From positions 4,081,624 through 4,145,623 of the forward strand of contig BDGG01000001.1 of NCBI GenBank assembly GCA_001949185.1: DNA of 64,000 nucleotides. Reading direction: 5' to 3'. Under the pieces are notes generated by a model that was given only the letters and a program-made list of their open reading frames with translations, was not told the DNA's origin and searched no databases. Of this stretch, positions 26,352-37,458 are shown piece after piece (position 1 is the stretch's first letter; every line of letters begins with the position of its first letter). Source of the stretch: Ramazzottius varieornatus. Taxonomy: Eukaryota; Tardigrada; Eutardigrada; Parachela; Ramazzottiidae. The position numbers and the translations under genes are program-made.

Positions 26352-27642
26352 TTTACAGCTTTGACAAGATGGATGAAACCCAATCCTCTCAAGAGACGTT
26401 TGTTAAAGACAGAGTAACAAGCGTAAGAAGAATAAAATCGACGATCGCACACCGAGTCGCGCTTTTCTCGACGCAACCAGGATACTGATTTCTTCGCCGG
26501 CTCTGAATTAGAGAGATGATTTCGTGGGGAAGACGCAGAAAGACTTTTGAAGGTCTTCGGGAGGGTAAGACAAAGCTGGTAAATAAGTAAACAAACCGGA
26601 AACGCAACGCTTCGCCTGAGGCACATCTAAGTGCTCAACAGATTCCAGGAGGATGATCGATGGAGAATCCGGTTGCCTGCTCTATCATATGCTCGAGTGT
26701 TCGTTAATTAACAAAAAGCTCCACAGACACCCCGGTATGAAGAGGCATAGCGTCTCTCTATGTCTTTGCAGCCGTCAATGTAATCCCGGCATGACAGCGC
26801 GCCCATAACAGAGGGGACTCCAAGAAGGAAGGACTTACCCACACCCTGTACCTTCAGGTTGATCATTCTATAATTATTCGCTGCATCCGCGTTACGTCAT
26901 CGGACACGTGAAGTACAACCCGGGTCCGACACCAGTACCTACGACCCACTACGGGGTGCATCGTCACGTACGAGTACGAACTGCGCGGATGAAGCGATTA
27001 TTCACAGTACACGTGTACACTGACGCGCGATAGATTACAGCGCAACCTCATTTTTCGTAACCCCACGTCATGAGCATCGGAGAACCCACAGTGCTTTCGG
27101 TGCGGGCCATGCACAGCATCACTTTCTGCAGCACCACTTTCTGCTTTACGGGATGAATTGATGCACTCCCGGGAAATATTACGGCTATGATTACCGACAC
27201 GCATACTGTCGTTTCTGATCAACTAAATATCCTTCAGAGTATTAGAGCGTGCGAACTTCCGCATTGTAGGACAGTGTATTGTACCTAATGGCCGATGGGA
27301 TGTTGCTGGAAAAACGATTGCCAGTACCTTTCTGGTTCGGATTTCCAGTCATAAGAAATATCCAGAGCAAAACGCATCGATTTTAAGTTTAAAACATTCA
27401 TTTCCTTCGGAAAGACATGATCGACATTCACGACCGTGAACCTTTGTCGTTATGTACCAGCCAAAGCAAGAAAGCGCTTTATGATCATCAGGAACATTTA
27501 GAAGCCGAGGAAGCCCACACGCTATGGAACAATGAATGGCGGAACTTTTTTCAGCGTGCAGTTAGAAAACACATAAATTAATTTTACAAAGTAGAAAAGC
27601 TGGATGTACAAAAGACTTTAAGCGGCCAAGCGCTGTTCTTCC
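26352..27642. other. Intergenic region, GPCR promoter side
   Basis: Upstream of the GPCR and downstream of the first chitin-binding gene. The 92-codon minus frame at 26348-26626 overlaps the GPCR start and is probably 5' UTR. No repeats or other genes seen. Confidence 0.4.
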
Positions 27643-29688
27643 TTAGTGGCTCTTTGGGTAGTTGGCAGGACGAGAGCGGTGGTTATTGTAGGGTGCGACG
27701 CCATATGCATAGTCACGAGCCGGACCATATCGGCTGACGTACTCGTTGTAGTTCTTGATGGCCGAAGCATACGACGAGACACTAGTCGGGTAGGCATTCT
27801 CGTATTTCTTCTCATAGGCCGGCTTGTAAGTGGTGTAGGTCTTGTCGACGACGACTGGAGTGTAGGGTTTGTCGGCATAGGCCTCGTTCTTGGGGTAATC
27901 AGGTCCTTGAACGTACTCGTACTTGTCGACCGGGTACTCTTGGTACAATGGCTTCTCGGCCGGGTACGACGGTGCAGCGTACGTAGGGTATTTTTCCGCT
28001 ACGTACTGGGGCTTTTCCACTGGGTACGTTGGGTACTTCTCGGCTACGTACTCACGCTTCTCTTGAGGATAAGCTGGAGCTGGCTTCTCGTAGACTGGCT
28101 TGTCTTCGGGATAGGCTGGCGTTTGATAGGTTGGATACTTTTCCTCGTAGATGGGCTTGTCGTACGCGGGCTTGTCGTAGGCAGGCTTCTCGACCGGGTA
28201 CACTGGCTTCTCGGCATTGTAAACTGGAACATAGGCTGCTTTGATTTCTTGGTAGACTGGAGCTTCCGCCTTGTAGGTAGGATAGGCGGGCTTCTCTTCC
28301 TGGTAGGTCTTCTCAGTTGGGTAGACTGGTTTCTCGACTGAATACGTCGGCTTTTGCGGGTACACGGGCTTCGCCTGAAAGAACCCAAAACATCTTGCAA
28401 CCGAACAAATAAATAAATGACAATGCGCAATTTTTAGGACCGTACCTCGACCGGATAGGGTTTCTCCTCGACGTAGTCACCATACACGGGCTTCTGAACT
28501 GGCTTTTCAGCGTGGTAGACTGGCTTGTACTCGTAAATAGCAGGAATTGGCTTTTCGGAGTACGACTTGTAGGAAACTTTCTCGTACACGGGCTTGTCAT
28601 ATTTCTCGTGGACGGGTCCGTAGACCGGCTTCTCGTATGCCGGCTTTTCGTATGCTGGTTTTTCATATGCTGGTTTCTCATAAGCTGGCTTCTCGTAAGC
28701 GTACTTCTCGACCTTCTCGTAGACGGGAGTCTTGTAGGACAGCTTCTCGTACATGGGCTGGTAGGAAGACTTCTCGTACGAGTTATGGTAAGCTGGGTAT
28801 GATGGCTTGTCGTAGGCGTCGTAAGCAGGAACGTATGGCCTGGCGCTGTATCCGACAGGGTACTGCTTGTGTTCCGGCAGAATGGGATACACTGGTCGCT
28901 CGTAGGACTTCTCATAGACGTAGACCGGGGTCACTGGCTTAGCTACTGGATACAACTGGTAGAAGTTTGGTGCGTAGCTTCGGTCAGCGGGGTACTCCTT
29001 GCTGTAGGTCTTGGCAGGATACTCGTTGCTGTAAGTCTTGGCTGGGTACTCTTCATCCTTGTAGACTGGATCACAGTTGTAGTCCACCTGGAAGGAAGAC
29101 CATTTGAGTAATCAAGAGGCTTGAACTACGTTTCTAGCTGGGTTCAGATATATTACCTTGTGTGGCCAGTCGCAGATCGAAAGGTAGTTGTTGAAGCGAG
29201 TGTATGGAGGACATTCAAAGGACGAAAGACGGCCATCTTCGGCGCAGAAGTGGAATGTCTTGCATTCGTACTCGGGATTACCGTAATATCCGTATGGGTG
29301 ACCGTAGCAGGAGGCGGGATAGGCGTTCGGGTACTCGCGATCGTATGACGGTACAGCAACCCTACAGCAGGAAGCGTTTCCATTAGTTCAGAGTACCATT
29401 TGAAAATAATCTGAGTATTTCGCAGAAGGAGATATCCGTACTTTCCGTAACTCAGACTGGCCGAAGCTACTCCAGAACTGGCAACCCTGAAAATAATTCT
29501 GCTTATCGCTTTCTGGCTTCCTGAAATGGAATTTCATGTACTTACTTGCTGGCTCTAAGATCACTAGGGGATCCCACTGGAGCTGCTGATCCATCAATAG
29601 CAGTACCATTTTTGGTGGTCACAGGGACTGGCTGGGCAAATGTTCCAGAAATTCCAACGAGCAAAAGGCAGATTACCGTGGTTTTCAT
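27643..29688 (-). CDS. Secreted chitin-binding (CBM14) protein 1, Tyr/Pro/Lys-rich tail
   Basis: Exons (minus order) 29688-29546, 29486-29442, 29361-29157, 29087-28446, 28374-27643; phases close, 588 aa. Signal peptide MKTTVICLLLVGISGTFA. One chitin-binding type-2 (peritrophin-A) domain with six cysteines: CYGHPYGYYGNPEYEC, HFC, ECPPYTRFNNYLSIC, DWPHK/VDYNC. A very long tail of YEKPAYEKP- and YPAEKP-type repeats follows (about 450 residues). The tail suggests an elastic or tyrosine-cross-linked cuticle matrix protein. The final exon joins in phase after the CDWP.K codons, as in most members of the cluster. A TATA box lies 153 bp upstream (29841-29848). Confidence 0.92.
28615..28710 (-). repeat. 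KPAYE tandem repeat within chitin-binding gene 1
   Basis: Near-identical 15-nt units encode successive KPAYE pentapeptides (five in a row, the last reading KPVYG). Recent slippage-type expansion inside a longer degenerate YEKP array. Confidence 0.75.
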
Positions 29689-30763
29689 GTTGAATAGTAA
29701 ACTGGACAACCAAGTGAGAAAGAAGAAAAGATAGACTAGATAGCGGTGGAGAAACCGTAGTCGAGTTCGGGGACCCGGAAGAGACCAAGTTAGTAAAAGG
29801 AGAAGAGAAGATATGATATTGGTCGGTCATTCTTGGCGGATTATATACCCGACAGCGAAATGACTCGATATGAGCCTGTACGTTCGACGGTATCATCTTT
29901 TCCAGTCTCAACAATTTTTAAAATACACCGGTACTTGTTTGACACTTGAACGTCGCTTACGTCGCGTTGTAGACATTCGTCAAACGACGGTCTCATCAAG
30001 CTTGATTTCTTCTAATTAAATTAAGCATGCTGTCCCACACGTGCGGCAACAAACTCAAGCACGTCTACCTATACCGTAACTCCACCTGTCAGAATTTACA
30101 GCAAATGCTGACAGGCACTGCGGTAACTTTCGTTTCCGCAGGGTTTCTCATTTTTTCTTCCAACCGAAAGTAACTATATCTGTAAGTGTTGTAATTGGGG
30201 AAACTAGAACTCGCGTCTCATTCACGTATGAATACCCATGGCGGAAAACCGAAGCTTCTTCAACAGTTTTGACAGGTGTCAGGAGTTGAAGAGCTTTTCA
30301 GGTGGTGTTCCGACACCGGTCACGTCGAGCGCTTTGTACATGTGGTCCGGACCGCTCTTTAACCTCATCACCGTCCTCACTGTCTGCTCGTCAGTAATTA
30401 GACGGCGAGCTTTGATTGAGATGATCTAACTACCGGGTCGGTAGCTTTGGCTACGGTCATTAGAAATCAGATGCGACAAAGTGCCATGTCCTACCGTTAA
30501 TTTTTGATTAAGTCTCTTCGGGCTAACGAACTATCATCTGGTGCAGAGAAGCACTTGGAGCTGTTTTGAAGTGCAGTCAGTCTATATAAGCCCGAGATCG
30601 AACTTCTAGCAATTTCACTTCCGGCGGACGTTCCCGTAGTTTTTAAATAGCTAATTTTGCCTGAAAATTCTACTGTCATTAGAAGCGACCAGTGTCGAAG
30701 GGAGAACTACAGTCAATTTTTCCGACGGGCGAGGACCCGTTCGAATCAAGCAAATCATGCAAA
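29689..30763. other. Intergenic region between chitin-binding genes 1 and 2
   Basis: Holds the gene 1 TATA box (29841) and, unexpectedly, a plus-strand CTATATAAGC at about 30582-30591 with CACTTCCGGCGG 25-30 bp downstream. No plus-strand gene follows for 1.7 kb. Confidence 0.45.
29841..29848 (-). promoter_or_regulatory. TATA box for chitin-binding gene 1
   Basis: Minus-strand GTATATAA, 153 bp upstream of the ATG at 29688 and inside an otherwise AT-poor context. Confidence 0.45.
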
Positions 30764-31777
30764 TCAGTATTTCTTGGCATAGCTGTTACCGTATGATGGA
30801 TAGCTGCTCTTGTAGCCGTAGCTGGCCATGGGGTACTCATAGCCGTAGCTCTTTGGCTTCTCGTATGCTGGTTTTTCGTAGTACTTGGGCTTTTCATAGT
30901 AGGCTGGCTTCTCGTAGTAAGCAGGTTTCTCGTATGGCTTCTCGTACTCGTAAGGCTTCTCATACTCATAAGCCTTCTCGTATGGCTTCTCGTACGGCTT
31001 CTCGTACTTTTCCGGGTAGTAGCTCTTTGGACTGTAGTATTCTTCTTTGTAGTATGGGTTGCACTTCTCATCCGTCTGGAAAAGAAAGCCATAAAGCTCA
31101 CTCTTACAGGAAACCCATCGATATCACTACCATAGACTCACTTTTTCGGGCCAGTCGCATATTTCGAGGTAGTTGTTGAACCTCATGTAGGCCGGACAGT
31201 CTTGAACATCGCCAGTCGTACAAATTCTGCAAATGAATCACAAAACTTACTACTTCAGCAAAGATGGTTCTTGAGAATCTGGGAAAGCTTCCCACTGTAC
31301 TTACGTGAAAGACTTGCAATCGTAATACACGTTTCCCACCCGTTTGTCCGGGTATCCCGCGCATATGTTGCCATAATCATACTTCGGCCTGGAAGTAACA
31401 AAATCAGGGAACTGTAAAGGCTGATTGTTCGACCACATGCAGCATCAACTTACGTGTAACCATAACTGGATCTGTATTTCGACCTGCGATATACAAACAA
31501 CAACGCATTTGACTTCCAGGTAGATGGAGATTACAGCTAGAAAGAATTTCTTTGGTTATATTGAATAAGCTAAGAGATGAACTCACTTGTCGTAGTAGTA
31601 TCCTCCTGAGCTGGCAGCGCCATCCAGACCGCCAATGCTGACACTGTCGTTCCGAAGTGTCGAACCAGAACCGTCCGCAGGTGCTTCCGGCTCCATGACT
31701 GGGTTACCTTCTATCGAAGACAACAACAAGGATACGATCACAGGACTCAGGAAACTCATTGAACCTAGACTAGCCAT
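30764..31777 (-). CDS. Secreted chitin-binding (CBM14) protein 2, Tyr/Lys-rich
   Basis: Exons (minus order) 31777-31587, 31483-31454, 31388-31305, 31226-31142, 31075-30764; phases close, 233 aa. ATG at 31777 chosen because it opens a good signal peptide (SPVIVSLLLSSIEG); an in-frame ATG at 31831 is possible. Six-cysteine domain: ICAGYPDKRVGNVYYDC, SFTIC, VQDCPAYMRFNNYLEIC, DWPEK/TDEKC. The third spacing is short (seven residues). The tail has repeated YEKP/YYEKPAY units like protein 1, so the two neighbours are probable tandem duplicates. Likely cuticle component. Confidence 0.9.
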
Positions 31778-32332
31778 CGTGGAGGAACTCAACTCCACTT
31801 GCTGCTTCTTTGAAAGATGCTGACGAGGCACCGAAACTGAATGAAATGCCCAAGACTTCTGTGTAGATCTGGCTTTTCTAGCTAGAAAGCAGCCGACACT
31901 GCACGTTCACCTGTAGAGTTTCAAATTGAGGATGACTTACAGATGTGCAAGCCGTACTTCGCCGATCGTCCAGTGAAGCACACGTGTATCCGATTTGGTC
32001 GCATGTATGGGAAGCAGGAACCAATTGGTCACTTGAACGTTGTCGTGATCGGGTAAGTCTGTTAATTAGAAGAATTAGTATCACCGTTTGAATGGCATAA
32101 GACTCGGCTGTTGACCAGCACACACTTCGTACCCGATTAACGTTTTGTCGCGAACTGTAATCCTGTTAGTGCCGGAAGTGAGGATCGAGCTCCGTGGTAG
32201 CGATCCGATCATGGCGCGCGTGCATTTCATTCCGTCCTACGAGGCTGTAATGGAAAGATACCGACATCAGTCCACTATGTAGAATAGAGTACAGCAGGGC
32301 TTGGGCAATGAATGTTGAAGTTTTCAACCAAA
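31778..32332. other. Divergent promoter region, chitin-binding 2 / DLC-like
   Basis: A 555-bp shared upstream region. Contains GTGCCGGAAGTGAGG near 32168-32182, an ETS-type CACTTCCGG site on the minus strand. No coding frame. Confidence 0.4.
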
Positions 32333-32992
32333 ATGTCTTACAGAGGTTTCTGGTTTGCCGTTCTGGTTCTGATGCTTCTCGATTACGGTTTAGGAATTCA
32401 GGAATTCAACGCGTCTGCTGAAAACAGTACGGTACCCGTCATTGGTAAACCAAGGTAAAACGTTTCCGTAACTGGAAGGGCGTTCCCTGTATATTCACAT
32501 TGAGCATATTTGTAACTGCAGGATCGAATCATTTGGACAGCAAATCCGGACTGCCTTCAAAGTACTCAACAACATGCACAATTCAGCTCCTGACAGGAAG
32601 CAGCTCTTCCAAGAACCTCCAGCACTTCCGGTCCCAGAAAAGCCGTTAGTAAACTTGGAACCAGCTATACTAGCTCCCACGGATATGCCAGGAGATATGT
32701 TGACGTTCGCGACGGAAACTGCACTGAAAGCGGCAACGTCCTTTACGGGAGTGGCGGACATGGCCGAGTACCTTCGGATGAAGTTCGAGGCGCGGTTTCC
32801 GTCAACATCGAGCGGCAACTGGCAAGCCAGTGTTGGGACGAGCTTCGCAGCGAGCGTAAGTCTTTCTGACGAACGGCATCAATCTGATCCACCTAAAGTA
32901 ATCAAGTAGCTCTTTAGATACGGAAACGGACGGGAACCGGATTTTATGCCAAGATCAAAAACATCTACTTCTTGCTCTTCGCTAGTCCATAA
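32333..32992 (+). CDS. Dynein light chain (LC8/DYNLL)-like protein with signal peptide
   Basis: Exons 32333-32454, 32522-32855, 32918-32992; phases close, 176 aa. Residues 1-22 form a clear signal peptide (FWFAVLVLMLLDYGLG), then NAS and NST glycosylation sites and a Pro-rich linker (PPALPVPEKPLV). Residues about 90-176 follow LC8 throughout: a first helix ATETALKAA (CATQALEK), a second helix DMAEYLRMKFEARF (DIAAYIKKEFDKKY), NWQASVGTSFAAS (TWHCIVGRNFGSY) and a last strand KNIYFLLFASP (QVAILLFKSG). LC8 proteins are cytosolic dimer hubs, so a secreted one would not meet dynein. The leader may instead be a membrane anchor. Fold call good, role unknown. Confidence 0.75.
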
Positions 32993-33974
32993 TTTCAGTC
33001 AGTCAAAGCCTTCGTTGTTTTAAATCGTTCTCTTGTAGTGGTATCTTTAGTGGCTACGCGTAGTTTCAGCGTCGATCTGTAATGCCAACAAAACATCTGT
33101 AAGTACTATGGAACCAAAAAAGTAATAATCTCTTATCAAAGACCGTTTCGACGCACCCGCAACCTGAAACCTTGCGCGGCGTTAGTCGGACAAAATCCCA
33201 AAGTTTGTGATATTACTCGTGCTACTCTCACTCATCTCTACCTGTCCCTGAAACAGGCCGAACAAGCACATGAGGTTGCGATCGTAACTTCAGGAACCAA
33301 CCCAAATCGATTAAACGGATCCTTCGTACCGCGTGTCCGAATGCCCCAGTGGCAGTCACCCCCATCGACTTCGCGTACTTCCGCCGAAATAGAAGATCCA
33401 GATCCGAATTGTGGACAGAATAGAAGATGTGCAGCTCTCCCCGAAGCTTCCACCAATTCTATCTATCCTCGCTCCTCAGTCCTCACACATCTCCATGTGT
33501 AATCATAACGTCTATGAGTTTGTGTCCAGCTGTAAAATTCCGAAGTTTGGACCTCACGATCGAGATTTAGATGCCCAAAACCAAAACATTGAGCTATTAG
33601 CCAGGGCCACATGGAAAGTGCGCTCCCACTCTCGTGCACCTGCATGCACAGCTTCGCTGTGAGAACAGCTAAGCCAGGTTCGTATTCCATCGCGCAACGC
33701 AACAGTCTCCGCCTCTTTATTTGTGCACTGCCTTGAGGTCTCAACCAGGTTGTGGTTGTATGACCATTTGTACGAAGCGCTATTTTTAGTGCGCGATCTT
33801 GGCAAGCTCTGTTTGTTGCGTTCATCAGAAATCAGTGCATCGGTTTCAAGTTGCTTCAACTTTCTTCTTCTGACAACTTTGTAACTTCAGTATCACAGTT
33901 TATCGTTCAGGTACACATCACAGCTGCAGGAAGGTCGACTGGGACAGCAATCGGATCTCGGGATCGGGCGGGAT
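32993..33974 (+). other. Intergenic region with a hidden open frame and PH-gene leader exon
   Basis: A frame without early ATG runs open from about 33144 to the stop near 33501. It follows an acceptor-like TCAAAG and includes NLKPCAALVGQNPKVC and CGQNRRCAALP. A 29-nt piece with ATGCCAACAAAACATCT and a donor (GTAAGT) lies just upstream in a compatible phase. Could be a small two-exon gene; no family recognised. A non-coding leader exon of the PH gene probably starts after the acceptor at 33910. Confidence 0.3.
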
Positions 33975-36703
33975 ATGGCGGAAGTAAGTGTCAGATTTTA
34001 TAGTCTTCCATCTTAGGTTTCTCCATCATGAAGACACGCCGCAGTGCACATCCGGCCTTTTTCTCCATGCCTCAAAGCATCTCCTCTGTGTGGTGTCTGG
34101 TAATAAGGGCTTAATCGCGATCGAACATCTGGACAGTCTGGGCTTAGCTAGTGTCTCGCTGTGGGAGTAACGATATAATTTGTGTGTTTTCCCAGGGCAG
34201 CAAGGAGCTGACGAGCAGCGGCACCGACGTCAAGGATCCCATGGCGTTTCCCGACTCCCTGTCCTTCGTCAACCTTCAACAGAACGCTCAGCGAGTGGGC
34301 TTCCTTCTCAAGTACGAGCCTGGGTTCTTTAGAAAGTTGTTGGGGCGTTCGTGGAAGCGGAAGTACTGCATTCTGTCCGGATGTCATTTTTACTTCTTCA
34401 AAAATAAGGTATCGTCACAAAAGTACAACGTCGTTCTTGTCAAGTTTGATCAGCATGCTTGGACGTTCCGCTTGACTACGAAAAGAACAGCGTCGGCAAA
34501 TGCGATAATAATTACACCTTTTTTTATTGAAGATCAAAGTACATCCATTAAAGCGTGTTGATTTTAGCCGAGCGACCGATGTAACAAGTTTGAATTTTTC
34601 TTTGTGTTTTCGCAGAAAGGCACTGGTGGTGAAAAGAGTAATGGGGTCCTCAACCTGCGCTTTTTCGACCGCTGCTGCATTCCCACGGAACACTTCACCA
34701 ATCTACCCAACGCTTTCTCCTTGTCCTGTAGCAGCGATCTCAGTCAGAAGCACGACATAGTTTTTCAGGTTCGTAGTCCGAGCTGTGGAATTGGGAGCTG
34801 AGGGAAGTGGCGCTGGCTTTCTGCGAATAACAACGGGAATGTGCGGCACTTGTGATGGCGATCTGGTTCACTTCAGTTGCCCAGCTCCTGTCAGTTAACT
34901 TTTGCCCTTTTTCCACAAAAGTTAATTGACAGGGCCGTGCAGGGCACCAACCTGTTGGAAGTTTTCGTAGAAAAATGGCTGAACTGGATTACTGTACGTA
35001 AGGAAATTCAGCATTATTTGAGACTTTGACTGCTGTAGAATGTAAACAACTTCCGAGCAAGCTCTTTCGCACGTTGTAGAACATTAACCGTTACTGTGTG
35101 GTGTGTAATTATGACTGTGTGATGTTGATTGTATAGGCGGACACTAGTGAGGAACAACAGCGATGGATGAAAGACATTCAGCTGGTGATATTTCAGTGTC
35201 AAACTCAAGGTCGCAATGATGCTACTGGCACGCGTACAGCTAGTCGTACTGCCACTCCTGTCCTTCACCGATCAACCGAAAATATGCAACGACCAAGAAG
35301 CTCGAGTATTCCGGTAGGTTTCGTGTGTCATAAACGAGAGCGCATTTTACTCTGAAGCTCATTAGATGGTGTGAAATGATACCACGCATTGACTGTCACA
35401 TCAAACCGACCTGTGACCAAAGTCAATTGCTTCTTCCTGAAAACAAGAGCTCAGCATCCTTGCCTGTCGCTCGACGCTCCCCAATCACAACCGACAAAAT
35501 TTCGCCGAAATTTTTCAATAATGAAACTCACGCAAACAAAGTCGGCAAGATCGCTTTTCCAAGTGGCGCATGCTGCTGGCCACTAACACAAAAAATGTGC
35601 GCCACTTGAGAAGACAGTCTTGTATAGTTTGTTTACCGAGCTCCCAAGTATCAACCTAGATACCACATTTTGTTTCAGAAGTCCTCACACGTCGAACATC
35701 CGAGAATCTCTCCGGATGAAGGACTCGTCGAAGACTCTGACGTTCTCGCTGATGGTTCTCAGGTCGCCAGATCGGATTCTCGGGACGCCGCCAAGCCAGA
35801 CCTAATTCCTCGAATGACGTCTTACAATCAGGTTAGTGCGTATAAATTCCACTGAGAAACTGCCGCTTGGTCGCAAGCGTAATTGAAAAATCGGCTTCTC
35901 GAGAGCTCGGAACTAGGTTGACATACAAACTCTCAAATCTAGCAAGTTTACCCGCCCAGATAAAACATCCGGACTTGTTAGTAAATGAGCGCATATTTTT
36001 CAGTAGCTTGTTTGTTGAAACTTTTTTTCCCCGCGTGCTCGTTTGGGCATGCCTCAGTTGCCGCCAGTGTTTTTCCTGCCAGAGCTTGGTGTTGATGGCT
36101 TCGCCCCTGCTGGATGTGAAAGAAAGAAACATGACACAAAATTAATACTTTTTCCATGCTCTAATGGCTCTGTTTACTCCATTGCAGGTTGTTAGCGAGC
36201 TGCAGTCGAAGATGCACACTCGTCCATTGAGCGGCGCAGCTGTTGGTCGTGAAGACTCTGCACCTGTTTCACCGCCGCACCGTCGTCTTGGCTCTGTGAC
36301 TTCAGAAGATCGTTCCGCATCTCAGATGGTCTCTTCATCGTCTCCGGTCTACGAAACGTCCGGTTCGGCCTCCATTAGTTCATACGAGAACACCAGCAGC
36401 GAAGACACGACCATCGTACCGCCGCCGTTCTCCTACATTACGCCCGTAAAGGTTTCCTACGAGTCCCCGAAGGACCTCGACTCTCAGTTGGACAGCGTGT
36501 TGAAGATGATGGAAGACCTTTCGAGCAACGACAGCGGAAGTGATGTCGGACCTAAGAGTGATCGTTCCGAGTATGCGGTTCCTTTCAAGACGGAACATAA
36601 TGGTCCGATGGTCGCACCGAAGCCGAAACGCGAGCTGTACGAAGCCTTGCTTCCTACCCATGGTGCTTACAGAGTTAGCCCCGTTGTTAATGTCTCGGGC
36701 TGA
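33975..36703 (+). CDS. PH-domain protein with Ser-rich C-terminus
   Basis: Exons 33975-33983, 34196-34408, 34616-34768, 35137-35313, 35679-35831, 36188-36703; phases close, 406 aa. The first coding exon holds only MAE. PH domain over residues about 28-140: GFLLKYEPGFFRKLLG, WKRKYCILSGCHFYFFKN, GVLNLRFFDRC, HDIVFQADT, then the terminal helix EEQQRWMKDIQLVIF with its invariant Trp. The remainder is disordered, rich in Ser/Pro, with SYITPVKVSYESP and an acidic helix DLDSQLDSVLKMMEDL. It ends APKPKRELYEALL. Resembles adaptor or phosphoinositide-binding PH proteins (SKAP- or PLEKHO-like), but no subfamily can be fixed. Two introns carry MITE copies. Confidence 0.8.
34791..34888. mobile_element. 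GGCGCA-core MITE, copy 10 (PH-gene intron 3)
   Basis: Ends TTGGGAGCTGAG and GTTGCCCAGCTCC; core GAAGTGGCGC / GTGCGGCACTT. Retains the terminal TTGGGAGCT that defines the family boundary. Confidence 0.7.
34886..34932. repeat. 18-bp near-perfect hairpin in PH-gene intron 3
   Basis: Left arm CCTGTCAGTTAACTTTTG and right arm CAAAAGTTAATTGACAGG are complementary with one mismatch around an 8-10 nt loop. It directly abuts MITE copy 10. Confidence 0.7.
35525..35650. mobile_element. GGCGCA-core MITE, copy 11 (PH-gene intron 4)
   Basis: Core CAAGTGGCGCATG / TGTGCGCCACTTG is intact. The right end AGACAGTCTTGTATAGTTTG then TTTACCGAGCTCCCAAG is close to the family consensus; the left end AAACTCACGCAAACAAAGTC is partly decayed. 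Confidence 0.8.
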
Positions 36704-37458
36704 GCTTGAACAGCAGGCGGATCTTGCTAATTTTCGTAGCTATATCCGACATACTCTCATACCGAAGGCACGGAAGTCTCATGTGATTTTACGTCCTAGT
36801 AGCGGCAAAGCGAGTACGAACATTGAGGTTTTACACAGAGGTTTGTTCTGGCTTTTTGAGCGATCATTTGTCAAACGGATATTTTAGATATGTCATATGT
36901 GCACAGACATGTTGTCACAAGATGATTGTTTTTCAGATCATTCTATGGTTTGCAGTTTTCCCGTTCGATAATCTGGGACTTTGTCTCTCGAAATCCATGA
37001 ATTTTGTCTGATGTTATCCACTTCCGGGTCGCTCATGCGGCTATGACATGTTCACGCTGTAATGTCACACCTCTTATATACTAAGCTAGTATGACAAACT
37101 GGGTGTGGTCAGGATCGTGGTTGGTGGACGCGCCCTCCTTCGCCTTACATACTGACGGTTTGACCGTCTTTGTTTGGGTAATCTCTGCCAAGGCAATTTC
37201 TCAGTCTCCCACTCTCCAGCTGTTTCAGTTCCATCACATTGTTAATGCCTAAAAGCAGGCAGGTGGATCCGCGCTCCCATTCTTCTCACCATCTTGTGAG
37301 AGAAGAGGCATTCCGTCTGACTGCTCATTCGACCCTCACTCTGCCGCATGCGTAAAAATTGAGCATTCTACGCTGCAGTTTGTTTCTTCTTGCAGGAATA
37401 AGCCGGAAGTCCAACCTGAAGCGATCGCTAGCCACCACGCCGGAAGCGAACTACTGCA
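36704..37458. other. Intergenic region upstream of the CDK4/6-like gene
   Basis: Holds CCACTTCCGGGTCGC near 37019, an ETS-type site, about 435 bp before the kinase ATG. No credible coding frame. Confidence 0.4.

Noticed and set aside
26348-26626. 92-codon minus frame just upstream of the GPCR
   Set aside because: Overlaps the GPCR start codon in another frame; taken as 5' UTR.
27646-28341. 231-codon plus-strand hydrophobic frame
   Set aside because: Antisense shadow of the YEKP repeat tail of chitin-binding protein 1.
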